Positions 18,242 to 27,188 of a DNA stretch of 64,000 nt are shown in pieces (positions within the stretch are counted from its first letter, which is position 1; each line of letters opens with the position of its first letter). Source of the stretch: CAZIUL01 sp964542475. GTDB taxonomy: Bacteria; Planctomycetota; B15-G4; CAYZWU01. Location of the stretch: contig CAZIUL010000020.1 of assembly GCA_964542475.1 (NCBI GenBank), forward strand, positions 5,989 through 69,988, in the 5' to 3' direction. Both the position numbers and the translations under genes were made by a program. The notes beneath the pieces were generated by a model. That model was not told the origin of the DNA. It saw only the letters and a program-made list of their open reading frames with translations, and did not search any database.

Positions 18242-18310
18242 GCCGCACATTTCACTCTCATATGCTGCGGCATCGTAAACTGCCGACGCGCATTTTTCCA
18301 GGAGATCATC
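18239..18310. repeat. Half copy of the family 1 palindromic element, overlapping the trkH stop
   Basis: About 70 bases matching one arm of the family 1 element, from TAAGCCGC through GCTGCGGCATCGTAAACTG to AGGAGATCATC. The second arm is missing. The TGA stop codon of trkH lies in the former central stem. The MITE shares its outer TAA. Confidence 0.7.
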
Positions 18311-19823
18311 TTTTCCATGCAAGGGGAAAGAACAGAATCAGCACCGCATAGATCTCGAGCCTCCCAATAAGCATGCACATGGCAAGTATGATCTTGCCGA
18401 CCGCGGGGATGTGGGCGTAGTTTTCAACGGCGCCCACTCGTCCAAGGCCGGGGCCGATGTTCGAGATGCAGGCAAGCACCGATGAAAACGCTGTCTCCAG
18501 GTCCAGCCCGAGCAAATGCATAAAAACAGAGCATATACCAAAGAGAAGAAAATAAAGGATCAAAAAGCCGGCGGTGTTGCCTATCACCTCTTCCGGAATT
18601 GTTCTTTGACGGATCTTTACGTTGAAGACGGCTCTCGGTCTTATGATACGCCTGATCTCCCTGAAACCGGTTTTGAATGCGATGAGGAGCCGCACCACCT
18701 TGATTCCTCCGCCGGTAGATCCGGCACTCGCTCCGATCACCATCAAAACGATCAGCAGAAAACGGCACACGTGGGGCCACGCGTTGAAGTCCTCGGTGCA
18801 GAAGCCGGTAGTGGTCATTACAGCAACCGACTGAAAAACCGCGTCCCTGACCGCTTTACCCGGGACGTCGTACCCGGCGCCATCCTTGTAGGTTTCAGGC
18901 CCGGCGAACCTTTCCGGAGGGCAAAAATAGAGATGAAGCCCGATTATCGCTATGGCTACGACGAGTATTCCAACATAGAGCCTGAACTCACTGTTCCTGT
19001 AAACAGGCTTGAAGCGCGCGCGGATCAAGTGGAAATAAAGCACAAAGTTGACGCCTGCCAGAAACATGAAAACGATGATCACCCACTGGATCGCCGGACC
19101 GTAGAATCCGATGCTCACGTTCTTGGTGGAGAATCCGCCGGTAGCCATGGTGCCGAATGCATGGCAGAACGAATCCAGCAGGGGCATTCCCAGAATCCAT
19201 AAAACCAGCGTTTCACCGAGTGTGAGCGCTGTATAGATCATCCACAGGATCTTGGCCGTATCCGCGATCCTGGGACCCAGCTTGTCCGTTGTAGGGCCCG
19301 GCACCTCAGCCCTGAACAGGATGTTGCCTCCCGCTCCCAGAGCTGGAAGCACAGCAATGGAAAGCGCAACGATCCCCATGCCGCCGAGCCAATGCGTCAG
19401 CGAGCGCCAGAACAGGATTCCCGAAGGAAGGCTTTCGATGCCGTCCGGAAGGGTATCGGATTTTGCGAAAATGGTTGCCCCTGTTGTTGAGAAGCCGGAC
19501 ATGGTCTCGAAAACCGCATCGACCACGCTGGTACAGACGCCTGACAAGTAGAACGGGATGGCGCCAAGCAGGGTCAAGAGCACCCAGGACAGGGTTACGG
19601 TTGCAAAGCCTTCACAAAGCCCGAAGCCGCTGGAATCGAACTTGAACTTCCGCTTGAAAAACAGCCCGATCAGGACCGAAGCCAGAACAGCAACCAGAAA
19701 CGCGCGGACCTCCCGCGTGGGCCCTTGACCGCAGAACAGGGCGATTCCCAGGGGGATCAACAAAAACAGGCCGAGCAGCAAAGCCAGCCAACCCAGGATG
19801 TGCAGCACTGAACGGATGTTCAC
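18306..19823 (-). CDS. trkH: Trk-type potassium uptake channel subunit TrkH
   Basis: 505-residue inner-membrane potassium channel subunit of the TrkH/KtrB family. It has repeated M1-P-M2 units; filter-like sequences include FETMSGFSTTGATIF, FCHAFGTMATGGFSTKN, QSVAVMTTTGFC and SVLACISNIGPGLG. The C-terminus is the expected ILFFPLAWKR-like end. It starts with GTG overlapping the stop of trkA by four bases (GTGA). It is the last gene of a three-gene coupled operon, and TrkA is its cytoplasmic gating partner. Confidence 0.95.
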   Translation of the reverse strand: MNIRSVLHILGWLALLLGLFLLIPLGIALFCGQGPTREVRAFLVAVLASVLIGLFFKRKFKFDSSGFGLCEGFATVTLSWVLLTLLGAIPFYLSGVCTSVVDAVFETMSGFSTTGATIFAKSDTLPDGIESLPSGILFWRSLTHWLGGMGIVALSIAVLPALGAGGNILFRAEVPGPTTDKLGPRIADTAKILWMIYTALTLGETLVLWILGMPLLDSFCHAFGTMATGGFSTKNVSIGFYGPAIQWVIIVFMFLAGVNFVLYFHLIRARFKPVYRNSEFRLYVGILVVAIAIIGLHLYFCPPERFAGPETYKDGAGYDVPGKAVRDAVFQSVAVMTTTGFCTEDFNAWPHVCRFLLIVLMVIGASAGSTGGGIKVVRLLIAFKTGFREIRRIIRPRAVFNVKIRQRTIPEEVIGNTAGFLILYFLLFGICSVFMHLLGLDLETAFSSVLACISNIGPGLGRVGAVENYAHIPAVGKIILAMCMLIGRLEIYAVLILFFPLAWKR

Positions 19824-21220
19824 GTTTCAATCCGGTTGTTGTTGTTATTGGAATCAACAAAGGTAATGCGTTTTCTTCCGGCCATCAGTTTTTCCAGCTT
19901 TTCCCCAACTGTCGGAAGAGCGAACGCCACTATCGTGTCCCCCTGCATTATCGTGCTGTTCCCATCGGGTATGATGGCCACTCCGTTGCGGTATATCGCG
20001 CCAACGAGCGAGCCTTCCGGGAGCCTGAGCTCTCTCAGTGTTTTGCCGACGGCTTTTGAACCTTTACCGACCAGCAGTTCGATGATTTCCGCGCTGCCGT
20101 CTCCGATCTTCTTGACCGAAAGGACCTTTCCCGGTTTTACGAAACGAAGTATTTCCCCCACCGCAATGAGACGCGAGTTGACCACGACATCCACGTCCAA
20201 AGTGCCCAGGATCGGCACTATATCGGGGTCCCTGGTTATGATAGCTGTCCGCTTTGCCCCTTTTTTCTTGGCAAGCAGCGCGTAGATGAGGTTCTTGCTG
20301 TCATCATCGTGGGACGCGATAAAGAAATCCGCGCCGCCAAGATTAATCTCGTGGGCCACATCATCTTCAAGCGGATTGCCTTCCACGACCAGCGACTTCT
20401 TCAGCACCTTCGAGGCGTTTTCGCACAGATCCGTGTTCACATCCATCAGTGCAACGGTATCGATCCTGTGTTCAAGTCTCCTGGCAAGGGTCAGGCCGAT
20501 CCTGCCCGCACCCGATATCACTACCTTTCTCGGTTTTTCCTTAACCGACGGTAAAAGCTCCTGAAAATGGGGGAAAACATCCCTGGTCATCAGCAGGTAT
20601 ATAGTATCGCCGGGCTTGAGCACATCCGAACCCTTTGGGATTATCATCGCATCGTCACGGTTTATCGCAACGATCAGAAACGAAAAATCGCTGAACTTCT
20701 TCTTGAGAACGGCAAGCTCCTGGTCATGGATATCTTCATCGCCGGTCAGGTGGAACCCGCGCAGGATTATCTCACCTCCTGCGAAATCCCCCGCATCCGA
20801 CGCGCCGGGCGTGTCGAGAACCTTCAGAATATAATCGATCGTGATCTGGTCCGGGTTGATGATCCGGTTGATGTGAAAATCACGCTTGGAAATCACCGGA
20901 TCCTTCCGGGTAAAACTCCGGTTCCTCACCCTTGCTATCTTTCGGCGGACATTAAACGCGTGCGCCATCATGCAGGTTACCTGGTTCACCTCATCGATGT
21001 TGGTCACCGCGATGAGAAAATCCGCGCCCTCGACCTTGGCTTCCTTCAGGCTTGTGACATTGGTGCCGGATCCCTGGATCACCTGCACATCGAGCTTGTC
21101 CTTCAGGCGCTTGATCAGCATCGGATCGTTCTCGATCACAGCGATATCATGCTTCTCGCGGGATAGCTCTGTTGCAAGGTTGAATCCGACAGCACCGGCA
21201 CCGACTATCACGATCCTCAT
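19820..21220 (-). CDS. trkA: Trk potassium uptake regulatory protein TrkA
   Basis: 466-residue cytoplasmic nucleotide-binding regulator of TrkH. It has two RCK units: the first Rossmann motif is IVGAGAVGFNLATELS at the N-terminus and the second is VISGAGRIGLTLARRLE in the middle, each followed by a TrkA-C domain. It ends in a short poly-Asn tail. Its start overlaps the stop of the HEAT-repeat gene (ATGA) and its stop overlaps the trkH start, so all three are translationally coupled. Confidence 0.95.
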   Translation of the reverse strand: MRIVIVGAGAVGFNLATELSREKHDIAVIENDPMLIKRLKDKLDVQVIQGSGTNVTSLKEAKVEGADFLIAVTNIDEVNQVTCMMAHAFNVRRKIARVRNRSFTRKDPVISKRDFHINRIINPDQITIDYILKVLDTPGASDAGDFAGGEIILRGFHLTGDEDIHDQELAVLKKKFSDFSFLIVAINRDDAMIIPKGSDVLKPGDTIYLLMTRDVFPHFQELLPSVKEKPRKVVISGAGRIGLTLARRLEHRIDTVALMDVNTDLCENASKVLKKSLVVEGNPLEDDVAHEINLGGADFFIASHDDDSKNLIYALLAKKKGAKRTAIITRDPDIVPILGTLDVDVVVNSRLIAVGEILRFVKPGKVLSVKKIGDGSAEIIELLVGKGSKAVGKTLRELRLPEGSLVGAIYRNGVAIIPDGNSTIMQGDTIVAFALPTVGEKLEKLMAGRKRITFVDSNNNNNRIET

Positions 21221-23652
21221 CCGACACCACCCTTTCCGCTGTCATCGGAGGGAACGCCTTTCCCGTCATCCGGGTCCTCATCCGGCTGTACTTCAGGCTG
21301 TGGTTTCACCTCTGTGCCACCCTCCTTGTCGCCTCCCGGCTCCGGAGGTGCCGGTACAGGTTCCTTTGGCGGTTCCTTAACCTCCTCAACAACAGGTGCG
21401 GCCTTTTCCTTCAGCGCTTTGAACCGCTTGACGAGCTCTTCCGGCATTGCTCCAGCTCCAGGCCCTTCCACGGGAAATCCGTTCAGCAGCGCAAGCACAG
21501 CCGCATTATCTTTGAGTGCCAATGAGCACTCGGCAGCCTCGATCTTGATCAGCCACAGCTCGGCCGGTTTGTCCGCCGGATACCGGGCAATCAGCTTCCC
21601 GTAGGTCGCCGCCCCTGCCTGGAAATCCTCGGCCTTGACGAGAACACGCGCGTATTCGAGGAGGTAGCCGTTGTCTTCAGGTGCGATCTCGGTGAGCAGC
21701 CGGGCCTGTTCCACCGCCTTTTTAATCTCCCCGGAGCCCATGTAGATCTTGTACCAGGAATCGGCTTTCAGTATCTTGACCCTCTCTATCGCGCCGTTAT
21801 GGCCGTTTTTTTCCTGGGCACGGGACAAGAAGCTGTCCGAGCAGGAACCGGCCAGGACATAGTGTCCATCGTTGGAAAAGATCTCCACCGCCTGCTGCCA
21901 GAGGTTGATGTCATCTCCGCAGATGTCCGAGCATGCGCGGCGCGCCTCTTCAACGAACTCCTTATCCGCGGCTTCTCCTTCCCGCGCCGTGGAAAGAGCC
22001 TTGCTGATGACCGCAAGCCCGTCCGCCTGATGGATCATGCCGAGCGCCTTGACGCACCAAAGCCTCACCTTGGCGTCTTTCTCGACACGCAGATGTTCTT
22101 GGATGATAGCCACACCGTCCGGGGGTGCGAGCGTGCCCAGCTCCCGGATCACGGTCTCCCTGACAAAAGATTCCTTGTCCACCAGGCCGCGTTTGAGCGC
22201 CTCCACAGCCTTGGCTTTCAGGCCGTTTTCAGGCGTCCCAGCCTTTCCTATCCTGGCAAGGCTCCCGGTAACCTCGAAACGAACTTCGCTTTCAGGATCC
22301 TCGATAAACGCCTTCAAGAGCAAATCCACGGCCTTCTCACTCGTGCAGGCGCCAAGGGCCTTGACCGCTTTCCCGCGGATTCCCTTGTCGTTTTTGAGAC
22401 CAAGAAAAGGCGTTATTAGAGCGCAATCGTTTACATGATCGAACATGGTAAGAAGGTCAAGAAGGCACAACTTCAGCTCAGCGCGGCCCCTTTCATCTTT
22501 CAATTCTCCGAGCAGGTCTCCCACAGCCTTGCAGACCTCGGGTGTTTTGTGTTGCTGTAGGCTTTTTGCAGCCCTGACCTTGATGACATCCCTTGGATCA
22601 TCGCGCATGTAAAGAAGCAGGATTTCCTGGGCGCGTTTTTCCTCGCTTGTGCCGCTCCCCACAAGATCGAGCAGCAGGAGCAGTGTTTTCTCGTCGTTCT
22701 CTCCGTTTTGGAGGTGGGAGATGAGCTGTTCCATGATCCCCTTGACCAGCTCTTCCGAACGGTTCTCGGTGATCACCTCTGCCGCCCGCCGCCTCACACC
22801 GGCGTCATCCCACGAAAGAAAATCGACCGCCCTTTGGGGAACGCTTTCAATCATCTGCAGGGCAAGCGCGGACTGCTGGGCTTCTAGCTCTTGCATCTTT
22901 TTTTCCAACCCGGCTATCCGTGCCTTCAGAACCGGTTCGATGATATGATCTCTGCTAAGATGTTTGTTGCCGTCCCACCAGCTCTTCCATGCCCCTGCAT
23001 CCTCTCCGAACCCCTGATAGGTGAGAGACACCAGGGATTTATTCGCGCGTGCGCGAACGCCTGCGTCGGTGTGCTTCACAAAAGGTATCAGGATATCCAC
23101 GGCAGCAAGATCGCGGGCGTATCCGAGAGCGGAAATGGACGCAAGGAGGAGTTCGTTGGATACTCCCTCCCCGGAGCATGTCGCCAGCACCTTCTTGATG
23201 GTGGGTACACGCGTCTTCGGCTTCTCCAGAAAAGCGGCAAGCGCTTTCTCGCAGCGCTCCCTGACCTGCTCCCTGGAATCCGCCACCGAAAGGATAAGAA
23301 CCTGTGTAAGGGCCGAGATGTCGTCATTGACCTCGAACGCGGTGACAACGGCTAAAACGCCGGCTTCCGATAGCTGACCGTCGACAAGCTTTGAACACAG
23401 CCATTCCTGATCTCCGAACTTGATGAGTTCGGTGGCGCTTATGGCCAATGCCCCGGCATCCGTGTTATCAGCGCTGAAGGGAGCTCGATGCTTCTTCAAC
23501 AGAGCCGGGATTTCCTGTTCGGGCGGCTTCGGTTTCTTTTCAGCCACCGGCTTTTCCTTCTCAGCAGGATCGGCCTGACGGGCAGCGACATGAAACGGCG
23601 CAGCCAGCATGATGATGGCAACGATGGCATGTATTAATACGTTTTTTTTCAT
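21217..23652 (-). CDS. Exported HEAT-repeat protein coupled to trkAH
   Basis: 811-residue protein with a signal peptide (MKKNVLIHAIVAIIMLAAP, cut after about VAARQA). It has a Pro/Lys linker, many HEAT-type helical repeats (for example VLAVVTAFEVNDDI, VRETVIRELGTLAPPDG, DAKVRLWCVKALGMI), a predicted coiled coil near LEKKMQELEAQQSAL, a TPR-like stretch and a Pro/Glu-rich disordered C-terminus. It probably mediates protein-protein contacts in the periplasm. The open frame extends 22 codons further upstream without a signal-like start; the Met before KKNVLI is chosen. It leads the Trk operon with a four-base overlap. Confidence 0.85.
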   Translation of the reverse strand: MKKNVLIHAIVAIIMLAAPFHVAARQADPAEKEKPVAEKKPKPPEQEIPALLKKHRAPFSADNTDAGALAISATELIKFGDQEWLCSKLVDGQLSEAGVLAVVTAFEVNDDISALTQVLILSVADSREQVRERCEKALAAFLEKPKTRVPTIKKVLATCSGEGVSNELLLASISALGYARDLAAVDILIPFVKHTDAGVRARANKSLVSLTYQGFGEDAGAWKSWWDGNKHLSRDHIIEPVLKARIAGLEKKMQELEAQQSALALQMIESVPQRAVDFLSWDDAGVRRRAAEVITENRSEELVKGIMEQLISHLQNGENDEKTLLLLLDLVGSGTSEEKRAQEILLLYMRDDPRDVIKVRAAKSLQQHKTPEVCKAVGDLLGELKDERGRAELKLCLLDLLTMFDHVNDCALITPFLGLKNDKGIRGKAVKALGACTSEKAVDLLLKAFIEDPESEVRFEVTGSLARIGKAGTPENGLKAKAVEALKRGLVDKESFVRETVIRELGTLAPPDGVAIIQEHLRVEKDAKVRLWCVKALGMIHQADGLAVISKALSTAREGEAADKEFVEEARRACSDICGDDINLWQQAVEIFSNDGHYVLAGSCSDSFLSRAQEKNGHNGAIERVKILKADSWYKIYMGSGEIKKAVEQARLLTEIAPEDNGYLLEYARVLVKAEDFQAGAATYGKLIARYPADKPAELWLIKIEAAECSLALKDNAAVLALLNGFPVEGPGAGAMPEELVKRFKALKEKAAPVVEEVKEPPKEPVPAPPEPGGDKEGGTEVKPQPEVQPDEDPDDGKGVPSDDSGKGGVG

Positions 23653-23799
23653 TTTATGGCATACCGGTCCAACAGCGCCTTTGAAAACCACATCATCGTA
23701 GTGCACTTGTTCCAGCAATGATACTGAATGTTAATACGCACCACCCGCAATGTCATCGATCAATTAATATGGAACAGGAAAAAAATACAAGATTAAAAC

Positions 23800-23833
23800 A
23801 GGTTCAAAGGTTAAAGGTTCAGAGGCTCAGGGT
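23800..23833. repeat. Short tandem 7-8-base repeats
   Basis: Degenerate repeats of the unit AGGTTCA(A/G) lie just beyond the DAHP synthase stop codon. Similar units occur at 55264-55285 and a different heptad array at 37049-37083. Confidence 0.5.
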
Positions 23834-24652
23834 TTAGGATTTATGGGTATGGTTATCCTTGCGTAGGTTCCGGAGTTCCTGAAGCCTTGGCACCAGGTTT
23901 TCAAGCTGCTTGAACGTGAGAGCCTGGTTCAGATCGCAAAGCGCTGTTTCAGGCGCAGGATGCACTTCGAGGAGCAGGGCATCAGCGCCCACCGCCACTG
24001 CAGCCATTGCCAGATCCGGCACAAGCTCCGAATCGCCCGCCGCGTGACTCGGGTCCACAACAACCGGAAGGTCGCTCCTGCGGGCGATCACAGGCACGGA
24101 AGATATATCCAGTGTGAAACGGGTGGCGCCTTCAAAGGTGCGGATCCCTCTTTCGCAAAGCAGAACGCCGTCGTTTCCAGCCTCCCGGATGTACTCCGAA
24201 GCCATGAGAAATTCGTCCAAAGTGCTGCTCAGCCCGCGTTTCAACAGAACAGGAGTTTTTTGCCTGCCGAGTGTCTTGAGAAGGCATGTGTTGTACATGC
24301 TTCTCGCGCCGACCTGAATCATGTGGGAATATCGGCGGGCTATCTCGAACTCGGCAGTGTCCATCACCTCGGTCACTACCTTGAGCCCGAACTTGTCGGC
24401 GGCGCTGCGCAGAATCTTCAGACCATCCTCTCCCAGCCCCTGAAATGCGTGCGGGCTTGTGCGCGGTTTGAAAGCTCCGCCCCTCATGATTCTAATGCCC
24501 AACCTTTTCAGAACGCGCGCCACCTTCTCTACCTGGGCAGCGCTTTCCACGGCGCACGGCCCTGCTATCAGCACAAGTTCACCGACCCCCCCGACCGGCA
24601 CATCATCCACCAGAATGGTCCGGGTTGCCTTTTTTTTGGATTCTTGCCTCAT
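23834..24652 (-). CDS. aroF: 3-deoxy-7-phosphoheptulonate (DAHP) synthase
   Basis: 272-residue type I-beta DAHP synthase that condenses phosphoenolpyruvate and erythrose 4-phosphate to start the shikimate pathway. Visible motifs are IAGPCAVES, RGGAFKPRTSPHAFQG, KFGLKVVTEVMD, IQVGARSMYN, VLLKRG and VVDPSHAAG. This short form lacks the N-terminal FL/ACT regulatory domain and the C-terminal chorismate mutase seen in some relatives, so feedback control is not evident. An alternative ATG 24 codons upstream gives a basic leader with no homology. No strong Shine-Dalgarno site precedes either start. Confidence 0.93.
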   Translation of the reverse strand: MRQESKKKATRTILVDDVPVGGVGELVLIAGPCAVESAAQVEKVARVLKRLGIRIMRGGAFKPRTSPHAFQGLGEDGLKILRSAADKFGLKVVTEVMDTAEFEIARRYSHMIQVGARSMYNTCLLKTLGRQKTPVLLKRGLSSTLDEFLMASEYIREAGNDGVLLCERGIRTFEGATRFTLDISSVPVIARRSDLPVVVDPSHAAGDSELVPDLAMAAVAVGADALLLEVHPAPETALCDLNQALTFKQLENLVPRLQELRNLRKDNHTHKS

Positions 24653-24744
24653 TTCGGAACCGTTTCGGAAAAAATCAGATTTCCCCTGACTGGATGAGAA
24701 TCTGCAATGGAGCATTTTTAGCACGAACTAATTAACAAACAGCT

Positions 24745-24750
24745 AGTATA
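24745..24750 (-). promoter_or_regulatory. Extended -10 promoter element before the DAHP synthase gene
   Basis: On the minus strand TATACT is preceded by TGG, forming an extended -10. No good -35 lies at the right distance. The predicted leader is about 85 bases to the chosen start. Further downstream of the glycerate kinase gene, a hairpin with arms CGGGATCGG/CCGATCCCG (about 24798-24836) may end that transcript. Confidence 0.35.
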
Positions 24751-24909
24751 CCACATCTGTTTCTGTAAAATCTATAATTCAATGAGACGAAATTCAGGAT
24801 CGGGATCGGGCGGGCGGTTCACGAACCGATCCCGCATAGCCGATGGAAGGTTTACGTTTTTCTTGTTGGGGCACCCCCCGTGGTTGCCCTCCGGTCCTGT
24901 CGGGTTTTC

Positions 24910-26049
24910 CTATTCCCCTTCCCCCAGGAATGCCCGGACAGCACGTTCGGCAGCCGTGCTCAGATGAACAGGCGCGTTCGCCATGGCATCTTCAAGCGCA
25001 ACGGATCCGGTGCAAATCGGATAAAGCCCGGCAAAACCGGCGGCATGAAGCTCGTCCATGTCCGCCTCATCCACGTTTCCGCAGACAGCAATGCATTTGA
25101 CAGACTTTTTTCCCGCCAGGGAGCAAACCCCGGCAGGAGCCTTGTGAAAAAGCGTCTGCCTGTCGATTACGCCCTCGCCTGTGATTACCAGGTCAGCGCT
25201 GTCGAGCGCCAGGTCAAGCCTCACCAGATCCAGAACGAGATCTACGCCGGTCACGAGCTCCGCTCCGAGGAAAACATGGAGCCCGGCTCCGAGCCCGCCT
25301 GCTGCGCCGCCGTGCCTGAGCGCGGTCACATCAGCTCCAAGGTCATCCCTCATGCGGCAGGCAAGGTTCGCCAGACCGCTCTCGAGCATACACACCTGGG
25401 CCGGAGCCGCACCCTTCTGAGGGGCGTAAACGCGTGCAGCGCCCCGTTCACCGAGAAGAGGGTTACAAACATCGCACGCCGCCTTGATCTGCATCCCTTT
25501 CAGCGCTGGATTCAGGCCGGACGGATCGATCCCTGCTATTGCTTCGAGGCTGCCGCCCGTGGGATCCAGATCCCTTCCCTCTTCGTCGTGAAACCGTACC
25601 CCGAGCGCGGATGCCATTCCTGTTCCTCCATCGCATGTTGCGCTCCCGCCGACACCGATTATCATCTGCCTGGCGCCAAGCTCGAGAGCTTGCGCCACAA
25701 GCTCGCCTGTGCCGGCGGTGGAGGTTCGCATGGGATCCTGTTCGTGCTCATGGAGGAGCGCGAGACCTGATGCCTCGGCCATTTCGACCACGGCGAGCGA
25801 TCGGCCGGCAACCCAGCAGAACCGGGCCTTGACCGGGCGGCCCAGGGGATCGCTGACCTGTCGGCTCAGGATCTCCCCTCCCAGAACAGGACAGAGGACA
25901 TCCACCAGTCCGTCCCCCCCATCGGAAACAGGAACGGTGTGGATATCGGCGCCTGGCGCTGCTCGCCTCACGCCTTCAGCAATGGCAGCGGCGGCATCGC
26001 TCGCGCACAGGCTCCCCTTGAAGGAATCCGGTGCCACGATGATCTTCAT
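24910..26049 (-). CDS. Glycerate kinase
   Basis: 379-residue glycerate kinase of the GlxK/GarK type (PF02595), which phosphorylates D-glycerate, usually to 2-phosphoglycerate. Family signatures are IVAPDSFKGSL at the N-terminus, VPVSDGGDG, IIGVGGSATCDGGTGM, and LDLVRLDLALDSADLVITGEG. The start overlaps the stop of the preceding dehydrogenase gene by four bases (ATGA). Together they would convert hydroxypyruvate to glycerate and then phosphoglycerate, feeding lower glycolysis. Confidence 0.94.
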   Translation of the reverse strand: MKIIVAPDSFKGSLCASDAAAAIAEGVRRAAPGADIHTVPVSDGGDGLVDVLCPVLGGEILSRQVSDPLGRPVKARFCWVAGRSLAVVEMAEASGLALLHEHEQDPMRTSTAGTGELVAQALELGARQMIIGVGGSATCDGGTGMASALGVRFHDEEGRDLDPTGGSLEAIAGIDPSGLNPALKGMQIKAACDVCNPLLGERGAARVYAPQKGAAPAQVCMLESGLANLACRMRDDLGADVTALRHGGAAGGLGAGLHVFLGAELVTGVDLVLDLVRLDLALDSADLVITGEGVIDRQTLFHKAPAGVCSLAGKKSVKCIAVCGNVDEADMDELHAAGFAGLYPICTGSVALEDAMANAPVHLSTAAERAVRAFLGEGE

Positions 26050-27002
26050 GGATTCACCACATTCACCGGGTTGTTCTCGACGTACGCTTTCAGGTTCTCG
26101 ACAACAACATCCATCAACCGCTGCCTTGCCGCCTTGCTCGCCCAGGCGATGTGCGGCGTGACAGAACAGTTCTTTGCATTGAGAAGCGGGTTGTCGCGGG
26201 AAGGCGGTTCAATGGAAAGCACGTCCAGGCCCGCACCGGCGATACCCCCCCGGTTGAGAGCATCGGCCAGGGCCTGCTCGTCCACAAGTTGACCGCGGCT
26301 GGTGTTTATCAGGAAGGCGGATCTCTTCATCAACGCCAGCCTATCGCGGTTCACGAGACGATCCGTTTCAGGGGTTAGCGGGCAGTGAAGGCTCACCACA
26401 TCGCTTTGCCTGAAAAGTTCGTCCAGGCCGGACCTTTGCGCGCCTTCGGGGAGTTCCTGCGGTAAATCCGTGTCGCAGACGAGCACCCTCATGCCGAAGG
26501 AAAGGGCGATGCGCGCGGCGGCACTGCCGATGCGGCCGTAGCCGATGATGCCAATGCAGAGCCCTGACAGCTCGATCAAAGGGTGATCCCAGTAGCAGAA
26601 ATCATCGCTTTCGCACCATTTTCCGTTGCGAACCGTCTTTGCGTGCCCGGCGCAATGCTGTGTCAGGTCGAGCAGGTGCGAAAACACCATCTGCGCCACC
26701 GACATGGTCCCGTACGAGGGCACGTTGGTCACAACGATCCCGCGCGCGCGCGCCGCAACAACATCCACCACGTTGTAGCCGGTGGCGAGAAGGCCGATGT
26801 ATTTCAGCCCGTCCAGCGCGGCCATGTCATCCCTGGAAACCGGGGTCTTGTTCGTGAGAAGCGCGGCAGCGCCTTCGGCCCGCTCCACAACCATGCCGGG
26901 CAATGTGCGCTCGTGCACGGTCAGCTCGCCGAACTCTTCCACTCCCTCCCAGGTCAGGTCACCCGGGTTCAGGCAATAGCCGTCAAGTACTACGATCTTC
27001 AT
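26046..27002 (-). CDS. D-2-hydroxyacid dehydrogenase (hydroxypyruvate reductase-like)
   Basis: 318-residue NAD(P)-dependent dehydrogenase. The nucleotide-binding motif is IIGYGRIGSAAARIA; the substrate-binding and catalytic Arg, Glu and His lie in NTSRGQLVDEQAL, VLSIEPPSRDNPLL and SVTPHIAWAS. The neighbour glycerate kinase makes hydroxypyruvate/glycerate (HprA-like) the most likely substrate. Its start faces the MFS gene across a 186-base divergent region. Confidence 0.92.
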   Translation of the reverse strand: MKIVVLDGYCLNPGDLTWEGVEEFGELTVHERTLPGMVVERAEGAAALLTNKTPVSRDDMAALDGLKYIGLLATGYNVVDVVAARARGIVVTNVPSYGTMSVAQMVFSHLLDLTQHCAGHAKTVRNGKWCESDDFCYWDHPLIELSGLCIGIIGYGRIGSAAARIALSFGMRVLVCDTDLPQELPEGAQRSGLDELFRQSDVVSLHCPLTPETDRLVNRDRLALMKRSAFLINTSRGQLVDEQALADALNRGGIAGAGLDVLSIEPPSRDNPLLNAKNCSVTPHIAWASKAARQRLMDVVVENLKAYVENNPVNVVNP

Positions 27003-27107
27003 GTTTTGCCTTTTTCAGAATCGGGATAGTATGGACGACCGGCTTCACGCCCCTGCACAGCTTCATCACGATTTCGAGGTCCCAACTGGTTTGAATTTCT
27101 TTTCACC

Positions 27108-27135
27108 TTGCGAAGAAGTTTGGGCTTCATAATAT
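27108..27135 (+). promoter_or_regulatory. Promoter of the MFS transporter gene
   Basis: -35 TTGCGA and -10 TAATAT separated by 16 bases, about 50 bases before the chosen start codon. Confidence 0.45.
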
Positions 27136-27188
27136 ATAAGGGATTTCAAACCATGCGTCAACCTGAACAGAAATTGAAGGAGCCATGT

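Noticed and set aside
24880..25770. A 296-codon plus-strand frame opposite to glycerate kinase.
   Set aside because: Shadow frame; glycerate kinase motifs on the minus strand are unambiguous.
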